IMG/VR virus record: IMGVR_UViG_3300031884_000038
Span: 1-48,226 of that record
Length of the DNA stretch: 48,226 bases
Source of the DNA: a virus
Direction: 5' to 3' (one strand)
Shown here: one piece after another, positions 38,652-47,015 of the stretch
Position numbering within the stretch: position 1 is the stretch's first letter
Layout of the letters: every line of letters begins with the position of its first letter
Position numbers and translations under genes: made by a program
The notes under the pieces: model-generated
What the model was told of the DNA's origin: nothing
The model's database searches: none
What the model saw: the letters and a program-made list of their open reading frames with translations, nothing else

Positions 38652-41600
38652 GTGGTCATTGAACTGCGCTATAATAGCAGGCCCCTGCCTGCCACCCTGG
38701 TCTGTCAGCACCGCTACGAGCTTAAGGCGTTCGTCAACAACGCCCAAGTGGTTCCGAAGCGCTGGTTGGTGCTGTGCAACAACGCCACGCTTGCTTCCGG
38801 CGTCAGCAGCCCGATTGTTTTCACGCCCGTACAGGCGCTGCCGCACACGATCACGGTCACAGTGCCGGTTGAGTTCGGCTACCAGAACGCGGTGTTTACC
38901 GTCAACGCCGCTTCGACCGTCGGTTCCACCTATGTCGGCGTGACCTGGAGCAAGGTCAGCTTCGACCCGGGCGACCCGGGCGAGGCGGCCATTGTCGCCG
39001 CCAGCGCTTCCGGGCAGGCGGCAGGGACCTTCTCCTGGACGCTGCTGCTCAACAACACCCAGGTGCAGACCGGCAACGGTCCCGGGGTCTCCATCCAGTC
39101 GATGGAAAGCGGGCTGTACCGCCTCCAGGGCACGGCCACTTGCTCTGACGGCACCGTGCTGGCGTTTGACAGCGCCGTGACCGTCTCCGGAGCCGTGACG
39201 AACCGCTCCGCCGTTCCTCTGCCCGCCCCCAGCACCTCGCTGGTCTATCTGGGTGACGTTTACAGCGACGAATTCAACGGCGGTCCAGGTACGGCCACCT
39301 ACTTCCCCTATCAGCTGATTTCGCACACCCAGGACACGTACTTGCTCCCGGGAACCACCCACTATGCCGCCGCCGTGGTCAACTTGGCGGACGGCACGAT
39401 CCCGCCGGAAGTGGTGCTCCGGACCAAGGCGGCCAACTGGGCGCTGCTGGGCTTCCCGGCGGGCTTGCAAGGCGAGGATGTCGGCTACGATTACGGCATC
39501 GGCATGCCGCCCGTGCCCGCGCCCGCCGATTACCGCGTCCAGTCCACGGTGGACGCCTGGCTGCCCCGGGCCACGGACGCCGGGTCGGCCAGCTGGCTGG
39601 CGTTTAACTTTCGGGTGCGCCTGAGCTGCTACCGGCAAGTGGCAAACATTTACCAGTATACCAGGTGCCCCTACAGCGCTTATCCCGGCGGGTCCGGGCT
39701 GCGGGCACGCCGGTTGGCGGCCCTGTTCACCAACGCCGATTTGCAGCTGGACGTGAACTACGGTAAAAACCGGCTGGGCACAGGCGATGCGATCATTTCC
39801 TACTCGACGCCGCTGACCACCAACATTCCGCTGATGACGCTGGACGTTGCAGGCAGCCCCAACTCGACGCCGTATTACACGAACACTTTCTTCACAGACA
39901 GCAACAACTACGCGATTTATGAGGCGTACGGCCAGCCGAATGTATACGCCAAGGCCGTGGCAGGCATTGAAGGCATCCGGCCAGCCTATTTTTCGCTGCT
40001 GACTTATGACGGCTACCCGCTTATCTGCAACCGGGTCAAGCGTCTGTACGGCAGTCTGGTGGTTTACCTGGTGGACGGGGCGCTGTACGCCGGGTCGGTG
40101 GTCACTGTCACCGTGTGGAAAACCGGCTCCAGCGCCAGCGCGACCTTCAGCGGCACGGTGCCGGTGACGGTGTATGCGAACACCGCGTCCACGTTTGCCC
40201 AGGCGCTGGTGATCCCGGTGAACTTGAGCGACTACCAGTTCGACGAAACGGGGGTGGTCATTGACTTTGCCGTGTCCGAGTCCGGGGCGGTGCAAACCGC
40301 GCTGCCGTCGCCCGTGCCGGTGCCGGTGACCAGCGCCACGTCCTTGTACTCCACGGCCTACCATCCTACCGTCGCCTTTGACGGAGCCTGCTATTCTAAT
40401 CCGGTGCCGGTGCCTATCTTCGTAGACGGACAGAGCGGGCCGGTGGTGGTCGTCACAGGCTGCCAGGACCCGGCGTGCGGACCGCAAGGGCTGTACTGTT
40501 ACGCCCCGGTCTATGGCGCGGGCGCGCCGGTGCAGCTGATCCAGCCGCTGGGCTTTCCTGCGCCCTACGTCTCGTACGGCACCCAGCCGTACTCCTGCTA
40601 CCGGCTGTCGTCGTTCCTTTCCGAATACAGCGGCACCGGTCCGGCGCTGGTGGCGTACCCAAACAGCGTTCCATGTGGAACACCGTATCTCTACACGGAG
40701 TGCCCGGTGGTCCCGGTGCCCAATCCCAGCGAGTCTGGAGCGGACCTGGAGTACCAGCCTGCGCCCACCCAGATGCTGGTGATTTATCCGCCCAGCTCGT
40801 CCCCGCACGCGGCGGTGGAGTACAACAATCGGTACTACAGCTACACCGGCACTTTGCTTCCGTCCAGCTACGAGCTGGTGGTCAGCGCAGGCAGCGTGAC
40901 TCCCAGCCTGAATTGTTACGGCGCGGCCTACAGCGGCACGACGCAGGGTTCAACCTACCTCTACCGCGACGCGGAAACCGGAGTGCCGGTCTCAGTCAGC
41001 TTCCCGCACCTGGATGTCGGCTTGCCGGTGTATGGCGTGGCGGCCTCGGCGCTGGACGAGGGCCTGGTCGGTGCGACCGCTGGGTCGGCCACGGCGGTTT
41101 TCAACGGGGACGAGACATACCTTTTTACCTCCACCGGCACGGTCACTATGGCCGTAAACGTCGGACTGCCGGGCGTCTACAAAGAGCTGGTGGTGGACCA
41201 CAACGGAACCGAAATCAGCCACAACTTGGGTGTGTCGACGGTCAAGGTTTTGCCCTTGTTTCCCAGCGATACCGTGAGCTTGGTGCTGTCCGACCAGAAC
41301 GGCATGACTGGACAGTTCCGAGGCATGCCGGTGGACGTAAGCTGGACGCCGCAGATCACGCTGCCGCGCCTCTATGCTTCGGTGATCTACCGGCTGCCCT
41401 CTGCCAGCGCGCTGAAAGCCCTGGGATTTTGCGGCTATACGGAGCAGGCTTCCTACGCGTTTTACGACAGCCTGCCCGCCACCGAGCCAGTCTCCGGGCT
41501 GCTAAATCCGGACGGCCTGGTGACCGTGGTCAGCCAGGGCACGGAATACCTGCTGGTGGCCATGTCCGGCACGGGCGACTTTGGGCTGCCGATGCCGCCG

Positions 41601-42011
41601 AACGTGACGGCGTATGCCGGGCAGCTGCTGAGCGGGCGGGTGCAGTTCAACTTTTACACCGGCAGGTCCGCGACCGGCGCGCACGGCGAGATGGACGCTT
41701 GGTTCAGCTACAGCGGCAGCGTGCCCGCGACTTTGTACACACAGTACCACACCCTGAACAGCGCGGGCGTGGCCATGCAGGCGGCCATCACCGACACGAC
41801 CCGGAATGCGTATACCGTGCTGAGTGGCGGCTTTGGCCACAGCCCGAGTCGCTACAGCAGCAGCGCGGGCCAGTTGATCTCGGCGGAGAATACGTCGGAC
41901 TCGGTGGTCGTGAACGGCACGCAGTACAGCTACGTGGCACCGGACTATGGTCTGGCGTACAACGTGGTGTCCGCGTCGGCGGTGACAGCGGAGGCAATCA
42001 GCCCGGACTGA
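38652..42011 (+). CDS. Large fibre-like virion protein
   Basis: 1119 residues from GTG, almost entirely beta-rich, with high Ser, Thr, Val, Pro, Gly and Tyr. Ig-like domains are likely near the N-terminus (about 1-185). Linkers rich in Pro/Val (PVPVPVTS near 555, VPVPNPSES near 690) divide it into several modules. No collagen or coiled-coil trimerisation motif and no enzymatic motif is seen. Most likely a tail fibre or surface adhesin. It follows the chaperonin gene, which could assist its folding. Confidence 0.6.
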   Translation: MVIELRYNSRPLPATLVCQHRYELKAFVNNAQVVPKRWLVLCNNATLASGVSSPIVFTPVQALPHTITVTVPVEFGYQNAVFTVNAASTVGSTYVGVTWSKVSFDPGDPGEAAIVAASASGQAAGTFSWTLLLNNTQVQTGNGPGVSIQSMESGLYRLQGTATCSDGTVLAFDSAVTVSGAVTNRSAVPLPAPSTSLVYLGDVYSDEFNGGPGTATYFPYQLISHTQDTYLLPGTTHYAAAVVNLADGTIPPEVVLRTKAANWALLGFPAGLQGEDVGYDYGIGMPPVPAPADYRVQSTVDAWLPRATDAGSASWLAFNFRVRLSCYRQVANIYQYTRCPYSAYPGGSGLRARRLAALFTNADLQLDVNYGKNRLGTGDAIISYSTPLTTNIPLMTLDVAGSPNSTPYYTNTFFTDSNNYAIYEAYGQPNVYAKAVAGIEGIRPAYFSLLTYDGYPLICNRVKRLYGSLVVYLVDGALYAGSVVTVTVWKTGSSASATFSGTVPVTVYANTASTFAQALVIPVNLSDYQFDETGVVIDFAVSESGAVQTALPSPVPVPVTSATSLYSTAYHPTVAFDGACYSNPVPVPIFVDGQSGPVVVVTGCQDPACGPQGLYCYAPVYGAGAPVQLIQPLGFPAPYVSYGTQPYSCYRLSSFLSEYSGTGPALVAYPNSVPCGTPYLYTECPVVPVPNPSESGADLEYQPAPTQMLVIYPPSSSPHAAVEYNNRYYSYTGTLLPSSYELVVSAGSVTPSLNCYGAAYSGTTQGSTYLYRDAETGVPVSVSFPHLDVGLPVYGVAASALDEGLVGATAGSATAVFNGDETYLFTSTGTVTMAVNVGLPGVYKELVVDHNGTEISHNLGVSTVKVLPLFPSDTVSLVLSDQNGMTGQFRGMPVDVSWTPQITLPRLYASVIYRLPSASALKALGFCGYTEQASYAFYDSLPATEPVSGLLNPDGLVTVVSQGTEYLLVAMSGTGDFGLPMPPNVTAYAGQLLSGRVQFNFYTGRSATGAHGEMDAWFSYSGSVPATLYTQYHTLNSAGVAMQAAITDTTRNAYTVLSGGFGHSPSRYSSSAGQLISAENTSDSVVVNGTQYSYVAPDYGLAYNVVSASAVTAEAISPD

Positions 42012-42020
42012 CAACAAAAA

Positions 42021-42042
42021 GGCGCTCCCTTGCGGGAGCGCC
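42021..42042 (-). terminator. Rho-independent terminator of the 42064-42624 gene
   Basis: Perfect 9-bp stem GGCGCTCCC/GGGAGCGCC, 4-nt loop, followed on the minus strand by TTTTTG. On the plus strand no T-run follows, so it acts mainly on minus-strand transcripts. Confidence 0.85.
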
Positions 42043-42063
42043 CATGTCAGAGGCTAGACCAAA

Positions 42064-42624
42064 TTAGAGCGTGGGCGTGGTCGGATCGAGCAGGCCGGAA
42101 CCGGCTTGCGTGGTCGTCGCCGTGTTGGGCAACACGTTGGCCGCAAAGCCACCCCACTTCTTGATCAGTTCGTTGCGATTCCAGCCGTCATCGTAGCCCC
42201 AGCTCCGACGGCCCACCGCGACGATGTCGATCTGCGCCCCGCGCAAATCGCTCTTGTTGCGGAGCACGGCGGAGATGTTGACCGTGGTGTTGCCGGAGCC
42301 GAAGAAGCAGACGCGCTTGTTCAGCAACGCGTAGTGGCGGGTGGTTGTGCCACCGGGAGCCACCACGAAGCCTTGGAAGTTCTGCTGGGAGGCGTTCGGG
42401 GAGTAGTTCACGCCCGCCGAGCTGGAGACGTACGTGGTGTCGATGGTCGCGAAGCCGGAGGGCGACGTTTTGCCGTCGTACTGGGCCAAGCGGATCACCG
42501 CGTAGTTGGGACCGGTGTTCTCGAACACGAAGTCAATCGCGCCCAAACGGTCGTTAGCCGACTCGGCGTACCCCTGGAACTGGGTGGCGTCCGTGCCGAA
42601 GGGGACAGAGCTTACTTGATTCAC
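42064..42624 (-). CDS. Virion protein, likely abundant (family A, decoration-like)
   Basis: 186 residues from GTG. FVFENTGPNYAVIRLAQYDG, then VVAPGGTTTRHYALLNKRVC and GNTTVNISAVLR follow the same order as the 13469 and 22241 proteins; an extra C-terminal region (YDDGWNRNELIKKWGGFAAN) follows. A leader with SD-like AGGAAA and a dedicated strong terminator mark it as a separately and probably strongly expressed unit, as expected for a capsid decoration or major virion protein. Function inferred. Confidence 0.5.
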   Translation of the reverse strand: MNQVSSVPFGTDATQFQGYAESANDRLGAIDFVFENTGPNYAVIRLAQYDGKTSPSGFATIDTTYVSSSAGVNYSPNASQQNFQGFVVAPGGTTTRHYALLNKRVCFFGSGNTTVNISAVLRNKSDLRGAQIDIVAVGRRSWGYDDGWNRNELIKKWGGFAANVLPNTATTTQAGSGLLDPTTPTL

Positions 42625-42755
42625 AATTATTTCCTATGGTTGTTGGTTATTGTTTCAGGCTCAGCCTAGCTACAGCGAGGATTGCGCCTTTATTTGCACA
42701 CCATAACCACCTGTGTCCTCCCCACTGCGGCTATTAAAATTGAAGTGCAATTTGC
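42625..42755 (-). promoter_or_regulatory. Leader/promoter region of the 42064-42624 gene
   Basis: 131 nt without a gene between two minus-strand genes. On the minus strand it holds AGGAAA 6 nt before the GTG and an A/T-rich patch (CAAATAAAGG near 42690). No TAGTTA-type element and no convincing sigma70 promoter are visible, so this unit is controlled differently from most. Confidence 0.4.
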
Positions 42756-43781
42756 TTAGATGTCAGCCAGCAGCTTTCCCATGGCCAGCAGCTCGTCCGC
42801 AGGCAGGTCGACACCCTCCGCCGGGACCAGCTCCAGATAGCGGCGCAGGACGCCGTCGAAGCTCCAGTCCTTTTCTTCGACCTGCTCCACGGACTGGGTG
42901 TCGTAATTGTAGACGCCAAGGCCGCGACTGAAAGCCGGGTGGGCGAAAAACTGCTCCGCCTCCTCGTGCGAGGTCAGGTTGACCCGGTAGCGGTGCTCGT
43001 CCAGCGTGCTCGTCAGGGCCTGGAACTGCTTGAGCGTCACTTCCCGGTATTCCGGGTAGCCGAGCAGAGGCACCCACTCGACGCTGAAGTCCTTGGTGTC
43101 TACAATCGCCAAGCGCTTGGCCTGGCCGCGCTCGCCCCAGTCCTGCTCAAAGGGGCTGCCGACGTAGTGTATCCGGTCCGTCAGGCTCTGGGGCTGGTGG
43201 ATGTGGCCCAGCAGCACCAAGTCAAAGCCAGTGAGTGCGTCCTTGGGGATGCCAGTGGCCGCCTCCGTGTTGTTCAGCTTGGCTCCCTTGACCTGGAAAT
43301 GGCCGAACAGGATTTTGCGTCCGCGATGCTTGCTGGACTCGGCGGCGATCCAGGCGGCCAGCTCCTTGTGGTCCGCCGGGTAGGAGCAAAAGAAGAGCTT
43401 GCAGCCGTTGACGGTCAGGATTTCCCGGTCCTGGGTGACGTTGAAGTAGGGGGCAAACAGCCGCCAGACGCTGATGGTAGTGTCTCGCATGAACTGCTCG
43501 TGGTTGCCGATCAGCTTGTAGTTGTAGGCGTAGTTGGTCTCGTTCGGCAGCTGGGCCAGACCGGCGCACAGCACGTCCAGGGTGGGCACCGGCAGGGAGG
43601 ACCGGTCGTCGGTGGTGTCGCCCAGATCGACCACCCCGTCGCATTTGTGCTCTTTGTAGACACGTACCAGGTCGCGGTAGAACCGCTCGATCCGGTAGTG
43701 TTGCAGCGGCGTGTCCGGCTGGGTGTAGCACAGGTCGGAACCGTCGGTGGCTTGCAGGTCAGCGTAAACAAGTAGGCGCAT
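42756..43781 (-). CDS. sbcD: SbcD/Mre11-like nuclease
   Basis: 341 residues, calcineurin-like phosphoesterase motifs: ADLQ (7-10), DLGD (52-55), GNHE (92-95), GHF (160-162) and GHIH (192-195). The first motif is normally D-x-H; here it is Asp8-Leu-Gln10. Partner of the SbcC-like ATPase (T4 gp47/gp46 equivalents) in DNA-end processing. A GTTCTTAG element precedes the start, the same type as for sbcC, suggesting joint timing despite 32 kb separation. Confidence 0.88.
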   Translation of the reverse strand: MRLLVYADLQATDGSDLCYTQPDTPLQHYRIERFYRDLVRVYKEHKCDGVVDLGDTTDDRSSLPVPTLDVLCAGLAQLPNETNYAYNYKLIGNHEQFMRDTTISVWRLFAPYFNVTQDREILTVNGCKLFFCSYPADHKELAAWIAAESSKHRGRKILFGHFQVKGAKLNNTEAATGIPKDALTGFDLVLLGHIHQPQSLTDRIHYVGSPFEQDWGERGQAKRLAIVDTKDFSVEWVPLLGYPEYREVTLKQFQALTSTLDEHRYRVNLTSHEEAEQFFAHPAFSRGLGVYNYDTQSVEQVEEKDWSFDGVLRRYLELVPAEGVDLPADELLAMGKLLADI

Positions 43782-43785
43782 GGGA

Positions 43786-43793
43786 CTAAGAAC
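43786..43793 (-). promoter_or_regulatory. Start-proximal element of sbcD-like gene
   Basis: GTTCTTAG on the minus strand, 4 nt before the ATG at 43781. Confidence 0.45.
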
Positions 43794-43883
43794 GTGGCGG
43801 CAAGGTTTGATTGAAAATCAACCGGCGGAGCGGCATTTCAGGCTTTTACGCAGTTTGGTTCTTATTCGCGTGATGGTTAATCT

Positions 43884-44087
43884 ATGACACTGTACGCCCT
43901 GTCGGTAAACGGTAAAGAGGTCTGTCGGGTGTCCACAGTGGACCGCCCCTGGATGCCCTTGGCTACGAAGTTGCCGCCAGTCTGGCTGCGCGGCCTGGTT
44001 ACGCGCGCCTGGCGGAGCCACTTTCGACAGGATACCGTGTATTTAGGCTGGAATGAACGAAGCACAACTGGCACGGCTGCTAATTGA
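43884..44087 (+). CDS. Small hypothetical protein
   Basis: 67 residues, basic. The ATG is preceded by GTTAATCT, the same sequence context (TTAATCTATG) as the 13469 gene. Its 3' end overlaps the next gene by 35 nt in another frame, so the annotated end may not matter functionally. Function unknown. Confidence 0.5.
   Translation: MTLYALSVNGKEVCRVSTVDRPWMPLATKLPPVWLRGLVTRAWRSHFRQDTVYLGWNERSTTGTAAN
44039..44047 (+). promoter_or_regulatory. Start-proximal element
   Basis: GTATTTAGG, 5 nt before the ATG at 44053, inside the end of the preceding small gene. Confidence 0.4.
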
Positions 44088-44421
44088 AGATTTGCCCCAA
44101 AAGACCGGAAAACTCGACAAGAAAGTCGGTGTTCTGGGGACGCGCATGCTGCTTCAGATTCAGTCGGTTCCCTCTCTGCTGGCGCACCTGGTTGACTTTT
44201 CCGTGGGCGATCCCGGGCCGGAAGGCAAGGTCAAGATTCAGTTCGATTTCCTGAAGCTGCCCAAGGAGATCATCCCGGAGCTGGAAAAGCTCCTGTCGGT
44301 GGACTACTTCAAAGGCTACCGGCTGCTGAAATACGTCAAAAACGGGCAGGCGCGCACCGGCCTGGAGGTGGAAGTATCACCGCAGGACCTGCCGGGCAGC
44401 GCTTACGACTACTCCAACTGA
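44053..44421 (+). CDS. Hypothetical protein
   Basis: 122 residues, alpha/beta: helix at MNEAQLARLLIEDL, a strand VKIQFDFLKL (about 60-69) and a helix EIIPELEKLLSV. No family recognised. The stop overlaps the next ATG (TGATG). Confidence 0.6.
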   Translation: MNEAQLARLLIEDLPQKTGKLDKKVGVLGTRMLLQIQSVPSLLAHLVDFSVGDPGPEGKVKIQFDFLKLPKEIIPELEKLLSVDYFKGYRLLKYVKNGQARTGLEVEVSPQDLPGSAYDYSN

Positions 44422-44729
44422 TGTCGCTGCTGGCTAAAAAAGTGGCGGGAACCTTCGTGCCGGACGAGTCCAGCAAGCTGCCCGCTACCTTGGCCTGGGC
44501 CACGGAAAATTGCCGCACAGGCCGCCTGGCCTCTTCGGTGCGCACCTTTTGCCAGGAGCAGGCGGAGCCGCTTGATCCGGCGCTGGTGCTGGTGGAGAGC
44601 CTGGAGTCGGACCGGCTGCACTGTCGCATCTCGTGTCGCTGCTGCGATCACGAGTCGGCGGAGACTTTCCCGGTGGACGTGCGCTTTACGCTGGACCCCC
44701 GAACCGGGAAAGCCTGCCGCGTAGACTAG
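44421..44729 (+). CDS. Hypothetical protein with Cys cluster
   Basis: 102 residues. A C-terminal CRISCRCCDHES stretch may bind a metal. No family recognised. Translation is coupled to the preceding gene. The stop overlaps the stop of the convergent regulator-like gene (CTAG). Confidence 0.6.
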   Translation: MSLLAKKVAGTFVPDESSKLPATLAWATENCRTGRLASSVRTFCQEQAEPLDPALVLVESLESDRLHCRISCRCCDHESAETFPVDVRFTLDPRTGKACRVD

Positions 44730-44959
44730 CTTGCGCTGGTTTCGGCGTGAATGTCCAGGTCCACCAGGGCGTGCTTGGGATTGGCGAATTTGAGCCGTCC
44801 CTCAAGGAAGTCACAGACCCACTTGCGGCACAGGCTCTTTTCACTCTTAACGTACGACACCGGCTGGCGCTTGAAGACCTCCTCCAGTTTCTTTTTCTGG
44901 GCGGTAGTCAGGCGGAAGCTGATGACGTTTGATTTCAAAAGGACTTTCTTTTTCTTCAT
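44726..44959 (-). CDS. Ribbon-helix-helix-like small protein
   Basis: 77 residues with a Lys-rich N-terminus. VISFRLT as a short strand, AQKKKLEEVFKR as helix 1 and SEKSLCRKWVCDFLEGRL as helix 2 give the order of a ribbon-helix-helix DNA-binding fold. It diverges from the portal gene with a 69-nt gap, so it could regulate itself or the late operon. The true start is the ATG at 44959; a much longer frame on this strand runs antisense to the portal gene and is not real. Confidence 0.6.
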   Translation of the reverse strand: MKKKKVLLKSNVISFRLTTAQKKKLEEVFKRQPVSYVKSEKSLCRKWVCDFLEGRLKFANPKHALVDLDIHAETSAS

Positions 44960-45017
44960 ACGTCTACAGAGAACAGGATCGCGCGCGCCTTGGACAGAGA
45001 AATTTGTTCTTTTTCTG

Positions 45018-45023
45018 TAGTTA
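45018..45023 (+). promoter_or_regulatory. Start-proximal TAGTTA element of portal gene
   Basis: TAGTTA, then AGACT and the ATG at 45029. A TTGGAC lies 22 nt upstream, too far for a normal -35 box. The element supports ATG 45029 over an upstream in-frame TTG at 44990. Confidence 0.5.
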
Positions 45024-45028
45024 AGACT

Positions 45029-47014
45029 ATGGCGAACACACAAACCAGCGGGTTGCTGAAATACATGGGCCTGATCGGCACCAGCGGGGTGCGGACCGGC
45101 TCCTTGGTCCCGCGCGCCCAAACCCCGGACGCCGACCAGCGGCTCTGGAGCGAGTTCCAGCAGGCCGGTCAGATCGCGGACCCGGACATCTGGACCAAAT
45201 TCAACAGCGTGATGAAGCGCCCGACCACGTTCGAGGCGATGCTTCAGCTGTGGGACGAAATGAGCCAGTGGGACTTGCTGGCCGCCGCCCTGGTGGAAAT
45301 TGTAGACGAAGCGACCCAGGCTGACTCCAGCTCCCCGGGCACGCTGTGGTACCAGTGCAACGATTCCGCCTTCGAGGAGGAGCTGAACGACCTGCTGGTC
45401 CGCCTGGAGGTGGAGCACATCCTGCCGTCCCAGGTCTGGCACGTGGCCAGCCTCGGCAATCACTTTGAAAAGCTGGAGTACGCGCCCCAGGAGGGCGTGA
45501 TGGGCATGAGCTTCGTCCACCCCATGGACATGCGCCGGTACTGGCTGGAGCGCAACCGCAAGTGCATCGGGTTCCGCTGGCTCAACCACAAGCCCAACAA
45601 GGAGGACGTATTCGTCATGCCCGACAACCGGACGCCCGTTGAGCGGGTCAGCCTGGCCTCCGGGCAGTACACCGAGGACCTCTACTATCCCTGGGACTTT
45701 ATGCACTTCCGGCGCATGTTCCGCATGCGCATCAGCGAGCACGGCGAGCCGATTTTCGCCGAGGCCGACGGCATCTACAAGAAACTACGCATGGCCGTCG
45801 ACCAGATGGTCGTCTGCCGCGCCCAGGTCCAGCCGGACCGGTACGCCATCAGCATCGACGTCCAGGAGCAGCCGCCCATCGAGCAGATGAAGACGGTGCA
45901 ACGCTGGCGGCAGGCGCTGCGCAGCAAGCTGGCCTTCGGCTCGGCAGGCACCCCGGGCGAGTTGAGCAGCGCGGCGGACTTCACCAGCTACTACAACGCG
46001 CTGGCGCTGGACACGATCATTTACCTGGCCCAGCCCAAGGGCTTCAACAACGTCATCACCAAGCTGCCCGGTACGCCGGACGTGCCGGATGTCTACGACA
46101 TTGAGTTGTTGACGGACTTGTTTTACTCGATCATCGGCATGCCCAAGGCGTGGTTTGGCGGCCAGGGCGACGGCGAAAACTTTCCGTCGGGCAAGGCCCT
46201 GCTGGCCCAGGACATCCGGTTCCTGCGCAAGATCAAGTCCATCCGCCGCCCGATCACCGCGTCGTACCAGTGGCTGGCGTACTTCCACGCCGTGCTCAAG
46301 GGCAAAAACGTGGAGGAGCTGGACATCAAGGCGATGATGCCGCCCATCGGCTCCCTGGAGGAGCAGATGAAGATGGAGATGCTCTCCATGCAGGCTGACG
46401 TGATGGCCAAGCTCGGCGACGTGATGGAGCAGTACAATTTGCCGAAGGAAGCCTGGATCGAGACTGTGTTCAAGCGGTACATGCACCTGCCCGACGAGGT
46501 GGTCAACGTGTTCCTGACGGCGCTGCCCAAGGAGGTAGACCAGGAGCAGGAGGAGAGCCTCCAGCGCAAGCCCGCACCGACTACGGCCAAGCTGCTCAAC
46601 CAGATTCACGATTCGATCAAGAACATGCCCGGCGGCCTGGAGAGCATGCGCCAGCTGCGCGAGATCGTCAGTGGCGACCGCACCGCCGCCCAGGAACCGA
46701 AGCCCCGCAAGTGGACCAGGCAGGAGGTGCTGACCCGCGCGCCCATGCAGGAAAACGACGTGGTCGTGTCCAGCTTTGGCCGCCACCCGTTTTCGTTCCG
46801 ACGGCCCAAGAATTCCGTCAAAGAATCCGCCGGTGAAAAAGGGGATTACACCGGCACCATCCAGGCCATGGTCGACGGCAAGCATACCGGCAAATGGGAC
46901 GACGATGGCGCGACGCCGCCCCTCGCGGAAACCGCCACCACCGTGGCCGGTCTCGGCACCGACGGCGGCAGCGAGAACGGCAACTGGGACAAGTATCGCA
47001 AATTTGTAGGCTGA
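45029..47014 (+). CDS. Portal protein, T4 gp20-like
   Basis: 661 residues. QLWDEMSQWDLLAAALVEIV, FVHPMDMRRYWLERNRKCIG, YYPWDFMHFRRMFR, YAISIDV and LLTDLFYSIIGMPKAWFGG follow the core of large myophage portal proteins, ending in a low-complexity, charged C-terminus. It forms the dodecameric DNA channel at the capsid vertex. Positioned 2 nt before the gp25-type gene. Confidence 0.8.
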   Translation: MANTQTSGLLKYMGLIGTSGVRTGSLVPRAQTPDADQRLWSEFQQAGQIADPDIWTKFNSVMKRPTTFEAMLQLWDEMSQWDLLAAALVEIVDEATQADSSSPGTLWYQCNDSAFEEELNDLLVRLEVEHILPSQVWHVASLGNHFEKLEYAPQEGVMGMSFVHPMDMRRYWLERNRKCIGFRWLNHKPNKEDVFVMPDNRTPVERVSLASGQYTEDLYYPWDFMHFRRMFRMRISEHGEPIFAEADGIYKKLRMAVDQMVVCRAQVQPDRYAISIDVQEQPPIEQMKTVQRWRQALRSKLAFGSAGTPGELSSAADFTSYYNALALDTIIYLAQPKGFNNVITKLPGTPDVPDVYDIELLTDLFYSIIGMPKAWFGGQGDGENFPSGKALLAQDIRFLRKIKSIRRPITASYQWLAYFHAVLKGKNVEELDIKAMMPPIGSLEEQMKMEMLSMQADVMAKLGDVMEQYNLPKEAWIETVFKRYMHLPDEVVNVFLTALPKEVDQEQEESLQRKPAPTTAKLLNQIHDSIKNMPGGLESMRQLREIVSGDRTAAQEPKPRKWTRQEVLTRAPMQENDVVVSSFGRHPFSFRRPKNSVKESAGEKGDYTGTIQAMVDGKHTGKWDDDGATPPLAETATTVAGLGTDGGSENGNWDKYRKFVG

Positions 47015-47015
47015 T

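Noticed and set aside
38619-40808. 729-codon minus-strand open frame opposite the fibre gene
   Set aside because: Arg/Gly/Val/His-rich shadow composition without motifs; the fibre gene has a start element and conserved-looking beta structure.
43803-43822. Imperfect inverted repeat GGTTTGATT/AAATCAACC
   Set aside because: The arms are offset by one base and no T-run or start follows; too weak to call a terminator or operator.
44726-45742. 338-codon minus-strand open frame antisense to the portal gene
   Set aside because: Only the last 77 codons, from the ATG at 44959, look like a real protein; the upstream part is the shadow of a GC-rich coding strand.
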